A stretch of 64,000 nucleotides of DNA from Spirometra erinaceieuropaei (taxonomy: Eukaryota; Platyhelminthes; Cestoda; Diphyllobothriidea; Diphyllobothriidae). This document shows, piece by piece, positions 1 through 12,135 of the stretch (positions are counted from its first letter, which is position 1; the number at the start of each line of letters is the position of its first letter). Both the position numbers and the translations under genes were made by a program. The notes beneath the pieces are model-generated. The model was not told the origin of the DNA and made no database searches. It saw only the letters and a program-made list of their open reading frames with translations. The stretch lies in contig CACRXP010001363.1 in the NCBI GenBank assembly GCA_902702965.1, positions 15,935 through 79,934 on the forward strand. Direction: 5' to 3'.

Positions 1-3000
1 ATGGGGGGTCGGACACTCTAACTATATGCGGAGATTATGAGTCCTCAGTAGCCTAGCTACGGCAAATGGGGAACATGCATCAAATTGATCGTAGAGGTCA
101 TCATCCAGGGTGGTAGTGGTGATGGCGACGACGACGACGACGTCGGCCTTGGCGATGGCTCAGCAGAGTCATTTCGCACTTTTGTCACATTGCTGCAGGC
201 ATGCTTCCCGAATACAACCACGCTCGTGCGCATATGCAACTTCCTGCGCAGGGCTTCAAGCAGGGCAGTCACTTGTCCGGCTGGCACCCGCCCCCCGCCC
301 CGCCCCGCCCGCCCCGCCCGCCCGCCTATGTCCTCTGAGTACACAGGCTAGGGCATAGAGGGGTTGACATTTGGAGAGTAGGAGACATTGCGCATAGAGC
401 CCACAGGCATCTCACAGACACGTGGGCTGCTTCATGTCATTATGTTCGCAAGTCGTAGGAGATAGTGGTGGTGAGGAGGGAGGGAGGGAGGGAGGTGGGG
501 CATTGGGAGGCGAAGGTGGGGAGGTGAGTGATGGAGGGATGGTTTCTGCAAACCTGACCTTCACATTTCAGCCTGTGATGTGCATCCAGAAGTTTGCACA
601 ATGCCTGTGCTGAGGCAGTGTTGAGATGGAAGTCTAGGGCGGCGCAATGAAGCAGCATAGTAATGAAGGCGGTACTTCGGCTAGGGTGATAGACAGTGGG
701 CGGGGCAGGGTCTGCGAGTGGACGTAGGCCCGAATGATATGTGTTTTAATTTTGCCAATATCGGCCATTCGACCTCTTCTTTGAAGAAAATACCTCAATC
801 TCCTCTGTTTGAATTGGTCCACATTGGTTGAATTATCATCATTTTCGAATCCTATATTACGCCTTTATTTTAATGTTAATTTGCCATCGTAAACCACATC
901 AGTCTTTCTTCTGTCCCTTCGTTTTCTTTTTTGGAGCATTTCATAGTTTTCTTATTTATCAGCACTTTTTAAGGGAATACGCGTACTCCTCCTGTCATGG
1001 ATTTGTTAATGCGAATTGAGGAGCATAATCAGCTCCATTCTCGTGCATGTTGTCTGTTTCGGAATTCGTGTGGAGCCTAACGAATCTTTTCGTGTAATGT
1101 TTAATGTCTCATCATGCTATCCGATTCTACTGGGTTAGCGTCTGTTAGGAACAGCAGAATCGGCCGCCATCAGGTTACCTAATCCAATCTTATGCGCACA
1201 GAATAACTACATTCAGACTCCGCGCCTACAGTGATCGAAGGCTCAACTCTCCGCGCCCTTGCGCTCTTACCCCGCCCCTGACAGCGGCTGCTACTATCCC
1301 CGCCTTATCCCCCTCTCCTCCCCCACCCCTCCCCCACATTCCCACACCCCGCCCGTTTTTTAAGGCGAACTATTTTCGATTCCTCCCATCGCTGATATGT
1401 TTTACTTCTACCCCGTTCCCATATAACTGCACTGGTCCGACGAGAATTTTTCGAAAGCTACCAATGCTCGCCACCTCGTCTTCTGATTACTGCTATGGAA
1501 ATTTTCGCAACTCAGTACAAATTGCCTCAACATAAAATCGGGATTTGTTGTCAACGAAAAGGTGACACAACACCGATTTGACCAGTGCGAGAAAGTTAAG
1601 AATGCAACATTATCCATCATGTTGCAGAAGACCCCTTCACTTTATTCAATCATTGATCTACAGTAAAGTGAAAACAAGCAGATAATAATGGACCAGTTCG
1701 TTGATTCCGCATTCATTTATGAGGCGGGGTTTATTAAACACAACTGTTCTGCTACGACTATAAACTGCCTCAGCCTCTTCTCTCCCCAGTGCTTTCCGTA
1801 GAAAGGGAGACGAGGGCTCTAAACGAAGCCGAGTCGCGGGGTCCGGTGACGCACCATTATCCTGCTCCACGTCTAGGTATTTGATGGTGTAGGATTATTA
1901 CCAGGACACATGTAAGAACAGCATTCAGGTTTTCGATGTTGACTGACGGCATCGAGGCGTTGTCTACGTCAACAAACATTTGCCCGGAAATTATGGATGA
2001 ACAATGAGGTGTTCTAAAGCGTTCGTCGCACGGGTCTAAACATGTGTAGAAAAAGGCATTTGTAGCATGCGAGTTGTCATAAAGTGCTCGTGAAGGTATT
2101 ATTCTGACACGTGACCCCCGTACCACGACAAACTTCAGTCATACTTAAGTGGATAAATAGTTGAATTCTGATGTCGGTTCCTTGGTAATAATTCAATCAC
2201 GTTTTCAACCCTTCGTTGTGACGACAGGGGTCCGTCAGAGCACGTGAACTGTCGTCGAGTGCTTTGACAAGGTCATTCTTCAGACGCCAAAATTTTCCCG
2301 AGCCCAGCTAATGTCAGTGTGTATTGAGAAATTGTGCGATAAAAGTTGTTAAAGGACATTTTGAATAACTCAAATCTGTCTGAGCAAACAATCGACATCA
2401 TTAATAAATTGCAATCGCGGTGTACAGTCCTCTGTACACTGTACAGTCCCGAACATCCTCCCTTAAGTTATGTAGGAAGCCGAGTTGAGTCAGTGAAGAG
2501 TTGGGAAAACATGTCAAACCAAGGAATGGCCTTTGCAGTTAGAATCCTTTGACGTTTGGGGCATCACGCCAAATGTGTAGCCTGTAATTCCTGTAGACTT
2601 CTGCCAAGATATTCCCTGTTCGTTAAAAGCTGCCCCCTTTCCTTGCGGTCATTTCATTCACAGTGACAAGCGCGGCCTTCCGAATCTGCGCTCTTAGGCA
2701 TGTTTGGGCATGCAATCTATCTAATGGCTACTTGATCAGCACTTATTCCTGCACTTGGCACTACATTTCCAAATTTCTAAGGGCATGCAGCTTCTTCAGC
2801 GCACTGATGATTTTTGTGGTGTCCGTACAGTCGCAAAGCTGGCCCCATTTTCGAAGTCCGATACGCGTCTTTGTCTCCCATCCAATCAAAACTTCGCTAT
2901 TCACTCCATAAAGCCTCGGAAACCAGACAACGTCACCACACATTATCATATCAACACGTGCATCACGTGTGAACACATCCAAAATGACGCACAACTGGCA

Positions 3001-3150
3001 CCCCTCATGTAACAGGGAGGTGTGCTCTTCAGCCTCTTTCTCCACGTGACTCTGCAGCTGCACTTGAGATCCGAACAGTCTACGCCACTTCGTGTGACAC
3101 CTGTGGGGACATGTTATGCGTGTGGCACGCGCAGACGAGTCGTTCTCATC
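1..3150. other. Anonymous sequence, no recognised gene
   Basis: I find no gene here on either strand. It opens with a short GC-rich patch: 286-330 is a C-rich run of CCCCG/CCCGC units whose minus strand is G-rich. A GGGA repeat lies at about 474-496, and a pyrimidine-rich stretch at about 1290-1355. Open frames of 60-95 codons occur on both strands of 57-350, but they overlap each other and show no domain I know. The rest has ordinary base composition with short interrupted frames. The GC-rich patch could be a gene edge or promoter from outside the window, but nothing proves it. Confidence 0.5.
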
Positions 3151-3162
3151 TCTGTCAGCCAC
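2761..3162 (-). CDS. Unrecognised open frame, 133 codons
   Basis: This uninterrupted minus-strand frame starts with ATG. I do not recognise it. Its N-terminal third is polar and basic and has the spacing ITCPHRCH...LQSHVEKE, loosely like a C2H2 finger. A cysteine pair (GCQLC) follows near the middle and a CDCTDTTK stretch lies near the end. It has no signal peptide or obvious membrane segment. It lies among dispersed repeats (3155-3440), so it may be a transposon fragment or a chance frame as easily as an exon. No splice sites decide the matter. Confidence 0.2.
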   Translation of the reverse strand: MADRDENDSSARATRITCPHRCHTKWRRLFGSQVQLQSHVEKEAEEHTSLLHEGCQLCVILDVFTRDARVDMIMCGDVVWFPRLYGVNSEVLIGWETKTRIGLRKWGQLCDCTDTTKIISALKKLHALRNLEM

Positions 3163-3434
3163 ACGCGTGTCTGGGCTTTTAGCTAGTGCATGTCCTTAAA
3201 CCGAACCACTGAAGAAGCGCATCCGAGAGGAAGGCCTGTGCCCTGGTGGTTTTATTGATATTTTTCCATCAAATCCTTTAAAATAAATCAACTGGTGGAG
3301 ACCTTTACCTCTGTAATGAGTTCCCTGTTGTTTTTTACTATACAGATAATGGTTTGGATGATGTTGATAAATTGAAAACATGAAATCCAACCACCGAAGA
3401 AGCACATCCGGGAGGAGGGCCTGGGCCCTATGTG
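3155..3434. repeat. Short dispersed and local direct repeats
   Basis: Two things are visible. First, 3158-3195 contains the phrase CGTGTCTGGGC followed by TTAGCTAGT, which recurs in the same orientation at about 6637-6665. Second, a ~45-base unit at about 3203-3248 is repeated at about 3388-3432 with a few changes. Both copies share GAAGAAGC, CATCCG and GGCCTG blocks. The family is unknown; these could be ends of non-autonomous elements. Confidence 0.5.
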
Positions 3435-3764
3435 CGCAAATCATTTGAATACCCCCTCCTCACAAATTTGCCTTTCCAACGCATTATTTAGCTGACGTTC
3501 TTCGGCCTCTTCCCAAGTGAATTCAAGCAAAAAGTGAGACCCAGTGTCATCTTATGCAATTCACTGACGAATGCCAATACGGTTTCTGCTGTAGACGGAA
3601 AAACGCATTTCCACTTTGGACCCAATTCCGGCATATTTTAATTAGACTGGGTGTTGCTCTGAAAATTAAAGCGTGCTCCGGAATAGCCATATAAATACAG
3701 AAGTATTGCTCATAATGCTAGAGGTCCGCCTCGTCCTCTTTTTCATCTTAATCCCTATAAATAT

Positions 3765-4530
3765 CACATCTCGTGAAATGTTGGCCGAAATTCCGAGATG
3801 CATTTTCGACTCGAACAGATTGGTTAAGAAGTGTTGTCCTTTTAATTATCGCGACGCATAATGTTAGCATATTTAACTCACGTCAGGATGCCGGCTTTCG
3901 AACGAGCTTTTTATTCACACCTTGCACATCTATATTCTGTAAATACTGACAACTTAATAATCATGAATTATTCCACTTTACTTTTGATACCCTTATAAAA
4001 ATATTCTTCCTCTTACACATTCGGCAGCAAGTTACGTCTTTTTCAAATTTCACACATAAAGAATGGGCATTATTTGGTTTTAAAAAACTTTCTCAATTCA
4101 TGTACCCAAAACGTTCGTTACACCCACCTCCAGGCCTACAGACCTACGAGCTGCGCATATTTTGTGTAAGTAAAGCCATATATTTCTGTATGCCACTAGG
4201 AAGAGGACATACGATTCTTTACCGGATGTGGGCCGCGCTGTCTACTTTATAAACAGTATTAATAAATATTCTAATGTGATGCAGTGCGATTGGACATTTC
4301 ACGAATTGAAAAGTTTCATGGTTAAAGACCCCTTGAAACTGAAGCATTCTCCTATTTAAGTATAAGATTTGAAAAGTTCGTAAGTTGCTACCAAATGAGC
4401 AAAAGAAAAAAATATTTTTGTGCAGGTTTTCCATAAAATATGATTGAATTCATGCATCCATTGAAAATAAACGAGAAAAATTTATACTAAATAAGTGGCA
4501 ATTTTTCAAAAAGTGCAGTTTTTGCAGACA
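3765..4530. mobile_element. Old, end-less copy of the Tc1-type fold-back MITE
   Basis: The sequence from about 3770 (GAAATG, then GCCGAAATTCCGA) follows the left arm of the intact MITEs at 22671, 56449 and 61978 block by block. Shared blocks include the GTCAGGATGCCGG segment near 3883 and the TTCTGTAAA segment near 3935. The right half (about 4210-4525) follows the right arm, including TTTTTGTGCAGG-like and TTTTCCATAAAATAT blocks. Divergence is clearly higher than among the other copies, and neither CAGTAGG terminus is preserved. The right end stops where PLE-1 begins, so the PLE either inserted there or removed the end. Confidence 0.6.
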
Positions 4531-4542
4531 TCTGCTGAGGTT

Positions 4543-5960
4543 TCAGTGTGACAGCGTGTCTTTGAGTTGCATCAAACAGCAACGAATTCTTGCCTGGGGT
4601 CGATGGGCAATGCCTGATCCGGCGGGTTGTAACAGTCGTGGGACCGCCTCTGTGAGCTCTCTAATATAAGGGATAGCCCTCCAGAATTTGGGTAGCTTAT
4701 ATTTTGGCCGTCGCCTGTTCACCCGGCACTTGCTATACCTCATAAGATAGTTTGGGCATAGGTCGTCCCGAAAGAAGTCATGAGGGCATTGCTGTTCAGC
4801 TCTTTTGTCGGCTAGTGTGCTGCAGTGTGTTTCAACTCTATGGAACGGAGTGCGGACACAGCCGCGTTTGCGAGAGAGGTGATGATTTATGTTGAAGTAA
4901 AGCATTTGTCTTGTGTTGGTGGTTTTCCCGCACAAGAATAGCATGGAAGGGGAGTCGGTCGTTAGTCTCAGCTTCCATCGTGAACTGGATATTGGGGTTA
5001 ACCGAGTCCGGTAATTCTTTGAGGTGCTCAATATCTTTAATAAAAATTATTACTATTTGACAGTGGCGAAAATGCTATCGGAGTAACGAACCCAGAACAT
5101 TGGTTGGTACTTGGTGAGCACAGTGTTCCATTTATTGAAGGACCACTTCAGAAATCAGCCCTGCTATGGGGAGGCACATGGGGTGCTTTTAATTTGTTTG
5201 AACCTCTGTCCACGAAAGGTGAAATATTTTTTTATACAATGCCATAGGAGCTCGACCAAATGTTTGGACTTCAGGGAATTATTCCTCCCTTCGTAGCGGT
5301 CAGCAGGAATTTGTCTCACAGCATTAATCGCTAGTTGTTGTGGGATGGAGGTGAAGAGTGAATCATCATCAAAAGATAACATGAATCCAACTAGCTGTGG
5401 GATTATGTGTTTTAAACACTCAAGGAAGTGATTAGGAGAAATCCCTGTAGTTGGTGAAACTTCTACCAGGAATGTAAAATGAGCAAACATCCATTCTACC
5501 AAGTCATATTTAGAAGTGATACGTTGGGAGACGATGAGCCTAAGCGGCGTGTTTGCTTTGTGCGCTTTCGGCAGATATTAAAACCGGGTCGTGGCGGAGT
5601 CAGGGGGTTTCATAAAAAACCAATCTCTGGCTGTGATTGTCCCATTTGCTCTGAATCTTGCCACACTTTTGTTTATTTGGGCAGGCAGATTTTTTTATCT
5701 CGCTACAAGGACAACATTTATAGGACTTTGGATCGTCGAGTAGGCTCAAAGTCTTCCTCCCGGTAGTCAGATTTGTCAAGCACTACTGTTAAACGACCTT
5801 TGTTGGACGGTAGGATGACTAGGTCTCTATCCACTTTTAGCTTTCTAATGCTCACTGTTCTTCTTTGCTGAGACTCTCGCTCCTTTGTGTCGTATTTGCA
5901 GGGGGAGGTGTTGTGGTTTAGGGCAGAAGCAGTCCTTTTGAGCTATCACTAGACCATGAC
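4543..5960 (-). pseudogene. Penelope-like element PLE-1, reverse transcriptase remnant
   Basis: Read on the minus strand from about 5960 down, several frames in succession match a Penelope-like reverse transcriptase. First comes a KVDRDLVILPSNKGR-like N-terminal block (about 5860-5800), then ANGTITARDWFFMKPPDSA (about 5680-5600). Next is the palm motif LSFDDDSLFTSIPQQLAI (5375-5320), where active families usually read FDVVSLFTSIP. Last is a thumb block with RPKYKLPKFWRAIPYI and GIAHRP (about 4700-4590). Frame changes and internal stops separate the blocks, so it is dead. The GIY-YIG endonuclease domain expected downstream is missing: the element ends at about 4543 against an old MITE. PLEs are retroelements related to telomerase RT. 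Confidence 0.8.
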
Positions 5961-6811
5961 TATCGTCATTTAGATGGAATACAGGATGAAGTCACAGCGT
6001 AGTAGATTATGGAGGTTTGACATGCAAATGACACAGGTAACGTGTTTTCTGACTTGATTCTGTGTCATATGAGCTCATCGAGAACCGCCCAAAAAGGTGG
6101 AAAACCCGTTTTGTATTGTAAAGACGAAGTACTTTCCCCATCCTAGCCGGTAACCTCCAATCTATTGTAGGATGCGGACATCGCGCATTAGTCTGCATGA
6201 CTTACATACATCCAACCTCACAGTCTGTCTGATGAAAACAGCCTGTTTAAATTTCAATAACTCTACACCCCTGCATATTTCGAAGTAACAGAAATCCGTA
6301 GATGTGTTCTGGCATCTCTGTTTATTTCAGAAATTGGCATTTTGAAGTCTTGGAACTATGCGGTCCCAACGACAACCTTACCAACCAGATATGCGCATTT
6401 CATGAAAGTCATATCTTTTTAAACTTCAAGGGGTTCGGACCCTCAGTGGGTCCCTCAGCGTTCCCTACGCGGTTTCTGCAGACTCGACTCCATGTCTTGC
6501 CCTGGATAACTTCTGAAATTATTAGTTTGATCAGTCTCTGCAGTTCATATACCGGAAACCGCACTGGGGATGCGGGAGGACTCTCTGAGGAGCCGAACCC
6601 CTCACAGCTGTGTCATGCGGGGGCAAAATATCGGCCAAACACGTGTCTGGGCGTTTAGCTAGTACCTATGTCGGGAGTACGTTATAGTACCTTCGATATT
6701 TATATGTCAATATGACTGGAGGTTTGAGGTCCGGATAAATTATCTCTTTTATTATCCCCGAAAGAAGGCAAAAAGGAAAAAAGGCCAATTCCACGGACCA
6801 CACCGTATTTG
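5961..6811. repeat. PLE flank with inverted and dispersed repeats
   Basis: A block at about 6428-6460 beginning AGGGGTTCGGACCC is repeated inverted at about 6577-6604 (ending GCCGAACCCCT). A third, direct copy lies at about 9858-9905. The CGTGTCTGGGC...TTAGCTAGT phrase shared with 3158-3195 is at about 6637-6665. No coding block of PLE-1 can be followed here. A 118-codon + strand frame at 6302-6658 runs through these repeats and is not credible as a gene. Confidence 0.45.
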
Positions 6812-6862
6812 GGCTAACGTTTCGGAAACTTCCTCGTTTACATCGTCAGAATGCTGGGTGTT
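6812..6862 (-). ncRNA. Hammerhead-ribozyme-like motif near PLE-1
   Basis: The minus strand of 6818-6849 reads CTGACGATG, then a short stem region, then GAAACG. This is the CUGANGA...GAAA core layout described for hammerhead motifs in Penelope-like elements. It lies about 0.9 kb on the 5' side of the PLE-1 RT remnant and on the same strand, where the repeat (pLTR) carrying the ribozyme would be expected. Stem II pairing is weak (AAAC with GTTT is the clearest), and I cannot fold stems I and III with confidence. It may be a decayed or inactive copy. Confidence 0.35.
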
Positions 6863-6869
6863 TGTTTTA

Positions 6870-7750
6870 ACTGCCCTAGAGTTGTTTTGTCTCGCCACCT
6901 ATCTCGTGTTTAGGCATGCCTGATGCGCGAACTCTGACCAGTCTGCTGACTGAGAATTGGCTTTTGTCTCTCCATGACCAACCGCTAGCGTACTTATGTT
7001 ATTTCTGCCCCCTACACCGCTGTCGCAGTCGCTGCAGGGTCTCTGCGTCCGTGGGCCCTCCCCTCATATCTGGATGGGCTGATCAGTTGTCGCCGCATGC
7101 GCGGATCACGTTCGGCTGTTTGGGCGCGTCGATGGGTAGATGTCTCAAGTCAGTCGTGGAACTGGCTGGTTATTCACCCTATTGTTAAGGTGACAACTGC
7201 TGGAGAAGCCGTGATTTGTTCGCCAGTGCTGTCGGCCCCGTCGGGGCTGACAGAGCCTTGTACGCAACGCCTTCTAGGCCGGGTGGAGATTGACTGTTCT
7301 GCTGATTGTGCCAGCTGACGTCCAACTTTCGAGCACCGATCTAGCCACTTTGTCATTGACTCGGCCGATGACGCTTGCTTGTAACTGGGCTTCTCCTGTT
7401 GAATGTGACCATAAACCGGTGACAGTCTACCCTCGAGGTTGACTGTGAACTGTTCCTCATGCAATCTTGTGCAGAGACATTTACCTGTTTCATCAATACA
7501 CCCGGCAATGTAATTTTAGCATGGCTTGCTGTTGATCACTGCTGATTGCTTCGTTGCCGGTAGCGGGTCTTTGGGTTTCATTATCCACTGCCTGATAGTG
7601 GATTCCGGTTTATCGCCATCCCAACCCCAAAAGTGCTCAGGATTCTTGCTATCGTCTCCAAAGCACTTCCCACGTAGGAGATCGCGTGCCAAAACTTCGG
7701 TTTGTCGTCGTTAGGTCGCTCACGGGCAGGCTTTCTCTGGCACTCACTTA
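6870..7750. other. Anonymous sequence
   Basis: I see no gene or repeat family here. Frames of 60-96 codons lie on both strands and overlap each other between 6916 and 7464, without recognisable domains or splice structure. Confidence 0.4.
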
Positions 7751-7754
7751 GATA

Positions 7755-7910
7755 ATTTAGATAGATTGATAATTTTTTTATTAAAGACCCGTCGGGGTCC
7801 CATCAAAGCAAGTTAAAATAAATTTAAATGCGAGTTTTAGACGAGGTAGGCAGAATCGTTACAAAATGCAATTCATAATTTCTGAATTAGTAGTCCATTG
7901 AGAAACATAA
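7755..7910 (-). mobile_element. Solo 3' end of the CR1-like LINE
   Basis: This ~155-base block matches 10886-11040 (the 3' end of the larger LINE copy). Both share GGGTCC/CATCAAAGCAAG, AAATAAATTT, TTTTAGACGAGGTAGGCAG, AAAATGCAATTCA and TTTCTGAATT in order and in the same orientation. The low-coordinate side has a T-rich run, which is an A-rich 3' tail on the minus strand. It is therefore a copy truncated to its 3' untranslated end, as expected from incomplete reverse transcription. Confidence 0.75.
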
Positions 7911-10885
7911 TTTTGAGTAACCATTGGCTACGAATATGAAACGTAGGTATTTCGCTTCCTCCTTTCTCCCGTCTTCATTACTACAGTGTGTTTAGAGTCC
8001 CATTGCCCGTCTGCATACGGACACATCCTTAGGCTACATTTATACGACCTCGAAAATACACGCACAAGTACCCCCCGTAACACAATGCCGATCTCCCGCA
8101 GCAAACACGCAAACCGCAAACCAACAACCAGTCCCCACTGCAATAGACCTGAGAAACTTGAGTTTATCACGACGTGACGAGAGTTTGGGTTTGGATGATT
8201 GAAATCACACTGAATAATTGGGTCCTCGTAGTGGATATTCAGAAGTTACTAGAGTCAGGCTGCAATATTTTCTTTTTACTATAGGTTTTGTGGCACTCTC
8301 ACCGACATGGGCACCTATTACATCCACAGAGAACTGACATACGTTGTGAGGACCAGTCCGTATACTGTCTTGCCACCGGAACCAGATAGGCGAGGGATTT
8401 GAGAGTGCAGTGGTACTGCGTAAGTCTGCCCAACTATAAGCTTATTCCTGCATAAGTCTAGTTGTTGCGCCCAGTCAACTGGACACGCGTTGGATGCCAT
8501 CACTTGCGACAGTTGGGCTGTCATGTGGCAACTTGCTATGTTAAGAATCGGAGCCAAATTTATCTGGGAAATCTATAGGTTGGTTCTCATTTAGTTGAAA
8601 ATCTCTTGCTGTTGCCTGTCGACGCAAACACTTTCCCGCTTTCAGGATATCAAGTGAATAAAATCTCCTACCGACTCAAACGGTTCACCCATTCAGACGG
8701 CTACGAGACGATTAATGTACTTTTGCACGACAAGTCTAAAATTCGAAGCCTGTGAGACGTGTTCTACGACTATTAGTTCTGTCGTTAGTCGTCACCATGT
8801 TATAGAGCACTTATGCCTTGGAAGTGACTGACTTGGCTAGTGTCTAGTCCGATTTTTCGCCTACTGAGCTCACCATCCGGTTGTCTCTGGAAAACATTCT
8901 TGAGTGGATCTTCCTCATTGTTGAGAGTGACTTACAACCTGATGAATGGAAGGCACGTAGGGGCACCCGGTGATGACACAGAAGTTGAGAACGAGAACTA
9001 CACTGTGAAGAGTTCCAGTAGTAGCGATTTTTTTCAACTAAGTGACCACCTTCTCCAGTGTACTTTATGCGTTGAAAGAGGAGACCAGCCTCCAAGTTTA
9101 GATGCGTTCCCGTACAAGTGCGTCCACCAGTTAATATGAAGTAAAAATAACTTTGGCAGACATTCATAAGTACTATCTACACTTCAGCGACCGATTTCGT
9201 GACAGTGAGCCACATCATACAGGGACATAATATCGCCTGTACTTTGTAGCATATGCTTGCCTCAAGAAGCTGCAGAGAATTGCAATAACATAGAAGTTAC
9301 GTTGACTTTGACTGGCTACCATTTCTTGTCATTGTCATTTTACCTGGCGGCACACCTCCCTTTCAAATATCCTCCTGGATCTCTTGACTTCGAGATACGA
9401 GGTGATATAAGTGGCTGCAGCTTCCAGGTATACAAAGTAAAGATTTACTAATGAACACTGAAGCACCAGGGAAATAGCGCATTGCTATAGTTGAAGAATG
9501 AGTCATTTTGGAAAATGTCGTAGAACGGAATAAGGTTTGATCCACAAAAATGATATAGCAGCAAACGTGGTTAAAATTTTTCTACTGCTTTTCCCAGATT
9601 TCGTCTTCTTTGTCTAAAACACACAAGTAGGAATTTGTGGGTATGTGTAGGTATTATACACAGGAAGAAAAGTGTCCGATAGGTGCTAGACACTCCTTTT
9701 CCAAATTCCATTGTACAGTTATTTGCTCAAAAAGGACTCTGGACCAACTTTATTCAACATATCTTATCCTTAAAGAATACAATACTAGCAACACAGGTAC
9801 TGGCTAAAAGCTCAGACACGTGCTACTCTGATATTCTGTCGCTGCATTGCACAGCAGCGAGGGGTTCGGCTCATCGGTGGGTTCCCCAGCATTCCCCATG
9901 TGCTTTCTGGTAGATACTCCGGTTTAGAAAGTGTTGTTTTTTAATGTCCATAGAGTTAAACTGTTAACTTGGAGAAAATCAGTTTAACCTGAGGTCTATA
10001 AGCGCAGACCGAGATTTGATGCATGAATATTCGGTCTGAAGTTCATCGGCTGTTAATCCATACGCCAATGGTAATAAAATTATTTAATACCAAGCCTGCA
10101 AATATATGCCGACCTGTTGATATCGTCAGATGACTTCAGAGGCTGACCTGACGACGTGATGAAGTATTTGACTGTGCATTTAAGACGACCTCTCGTCGGT
10201 TAGATAGCCAGTGTTCATTGAAAATATCATGCGCTTGAAAGTCGTTGTGCCCCTATGACAGCGAAAGGGGTCCAAATTACGCCACAAAACTACTGATCTT
10301 TACGGTTCACGGTCTCATCTGTGCACTTAAACTACACGAAAATAACAACATGCAGGAAGGTTGGAGACGATTCTCCTGGAGAACGTGTTCGCCGCTCGAC
10401 AGCACTTACTTGAGTACCTACCAAGCCATTCAGGAAGTCAGTTACCGGAGTAAGTTTTACAGAGGCTAGAATACTCCAGCGGTAAAAGAGCGAAGTTGGC
10501 GAGATTAGACAAATGAGGAAGGATTCGTGACAGGTATCAACCGGTCCCTGCAAAATTTTTTATCAAAATGATATAAGGCTAAAAGATAGCCTCTGGATCA
10601 TTTGTCATATGCAAACACTGTGTTTTGCCATTACTATAAATTTAGCTATTTTAAGTCTACTTTCTTGAATTTGTTATCAGTGTAGGATGCTTTAGATTAT
10701 TGGCTGCATTAGAAAGCGGATGAACACATGCCGCTCCAGGCACTAATCCAAAAACGCGTTAAAAATATCTGGCACCGTTTAATTTTCGAAGGTTGCGGGA
10801 TTCGTTCGCACACTATCCATAGTCCCCCACAGAGCAACTGATGACGCTTGAAATGCAGCTTTCGGCTCCTGCGTATGAGCTGGCA
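7911..10885. other. Anonymous sequence
   Basis: No gene is recognised. The only structured item is the dispersed block at about 9858-9905, which shares GGGGTTCGG and a GTGGGTTCCCCAGCATTCCC-like run with 6428-6480. Open frames reach about 107 codons (8844-9167, minus) without known motifs. Confidence 0.4.
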
Positions 10886-11585
10886 AGGCATAATAATAAT
10901 TTTTATTAGAGATCCCTCAGGGTCCTATCAAAGCAAGTAAAAATAAATTTGCATAGAATTTTAGACGAGGTAGGCAGAATCTGTGCAAAATGCAATTCAC
11001 AGTTTCTGAATTTGTAGTCCGTCAAGAAAAATGATGGGCGAACGCTGAAAAAAACCACTTAAAAATTTAAAAATGACTGGATTTATTTTACGGCAGAAAA
11101 AATCCTCGCTAATAATAATAACAGAAAAATGCGGGCAGGACTGGCCTGCATGTGACGGTATATAGCGGATTATAATCGAACATCGTCAGGGCAGAAATAA
11201 ATGTCAGCCTTGAGGGGTACGTATGCGGATCGGACAGGACTGACCTGCATATGGTATTGTATATGGGATTCAGAACGGACATCGTCAGGGCAGGACGGAT
11301 ACGCCGGATAAGACTATTCGCGCCAAAGAGGCCAGACGAGGAGTGGGGAAGGGAGGTACGATCAAACTACTGGTAGACAGCGAATACTGAGGTTTCCGCC
11401 GTGAGCGTCAACAGACCGCTTGAGGTCGAAATGCGGGGGATGACATCAAGAGCCACGAAAATCGTCGCTATGGGAGAGGAGTGGTAGCAGTGTATTTAAA
11501 AACCAATTCAAAACAGGGTTTCATATGATATAATTGAGGGCTTCCACTTGATCTACCACTAAATCCCAGGAGGACCCTTCTCGAA

Positions 11586-12113
11586 TTAAAGAAGCTGAGT
11601 GTTCGAGAATGAGACCGTAAAAAGTGCCTTTATACTTTCCGGCGTAGGGTGTTTGCGTAATTTCGACTTAAATACCGGTAACTTAGGCGATGACCTAATT
11701 TCTGGCGGAAGATAATTCCAAAGGAAGGCATATTTGGAAGCAAAGAAGAGGGAGCGCTTAGATGTAGTGCAAAGAGGCGGCGGCGGAATCACCATGGAGG
11801 AGTTGCGCGTGGCATAAGACCGTTAACCCGGAGTGAGAGTGTCAGTGAACAGAAGATTGGAGATAGAGTTAATGAGAAAAAGGAAGCAAAGGCCAGCTTC
11901 GAGTCTTCTAACTCACAAAAACGTAATGTTCACCAGCTGACATCTCTGAGTATAAGAAGTACCGGATGCAACTTGAGAGAACAGATTCCGGGCGAAAACC
12001 CTCTGAACATTTTCGATCCTATAGCGATCACAGGCGTTCATTTTACCAAAGAAAAGACAGCAGTATTCGAGGATTGGAAGAACAAACATTTGACAAAGTC
12101 TGACAGTGCCCAA
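11586..12113 (-). pseudogene. C-terminal region of the CR1/jockey-type LINE protein
   Basis: Two short minus-strand frames continue the LINE protein. 12113-11913 has MFVLPILEYCCLFFGKM and a YRIENVQRVFARNLF segment. 11795-11586 has SLFFASKYAFLWNYLPPEI. Both are typical of the region after the RT thumb in CR1/jockey-type LINEs (L...LEY.....W, then the R...SLWN.LP ending). Stops or frame changes lie between them. Confidence 0.7.
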
Positions 12114-12135
12114 AGGGCGCTACAATAAACCTATT

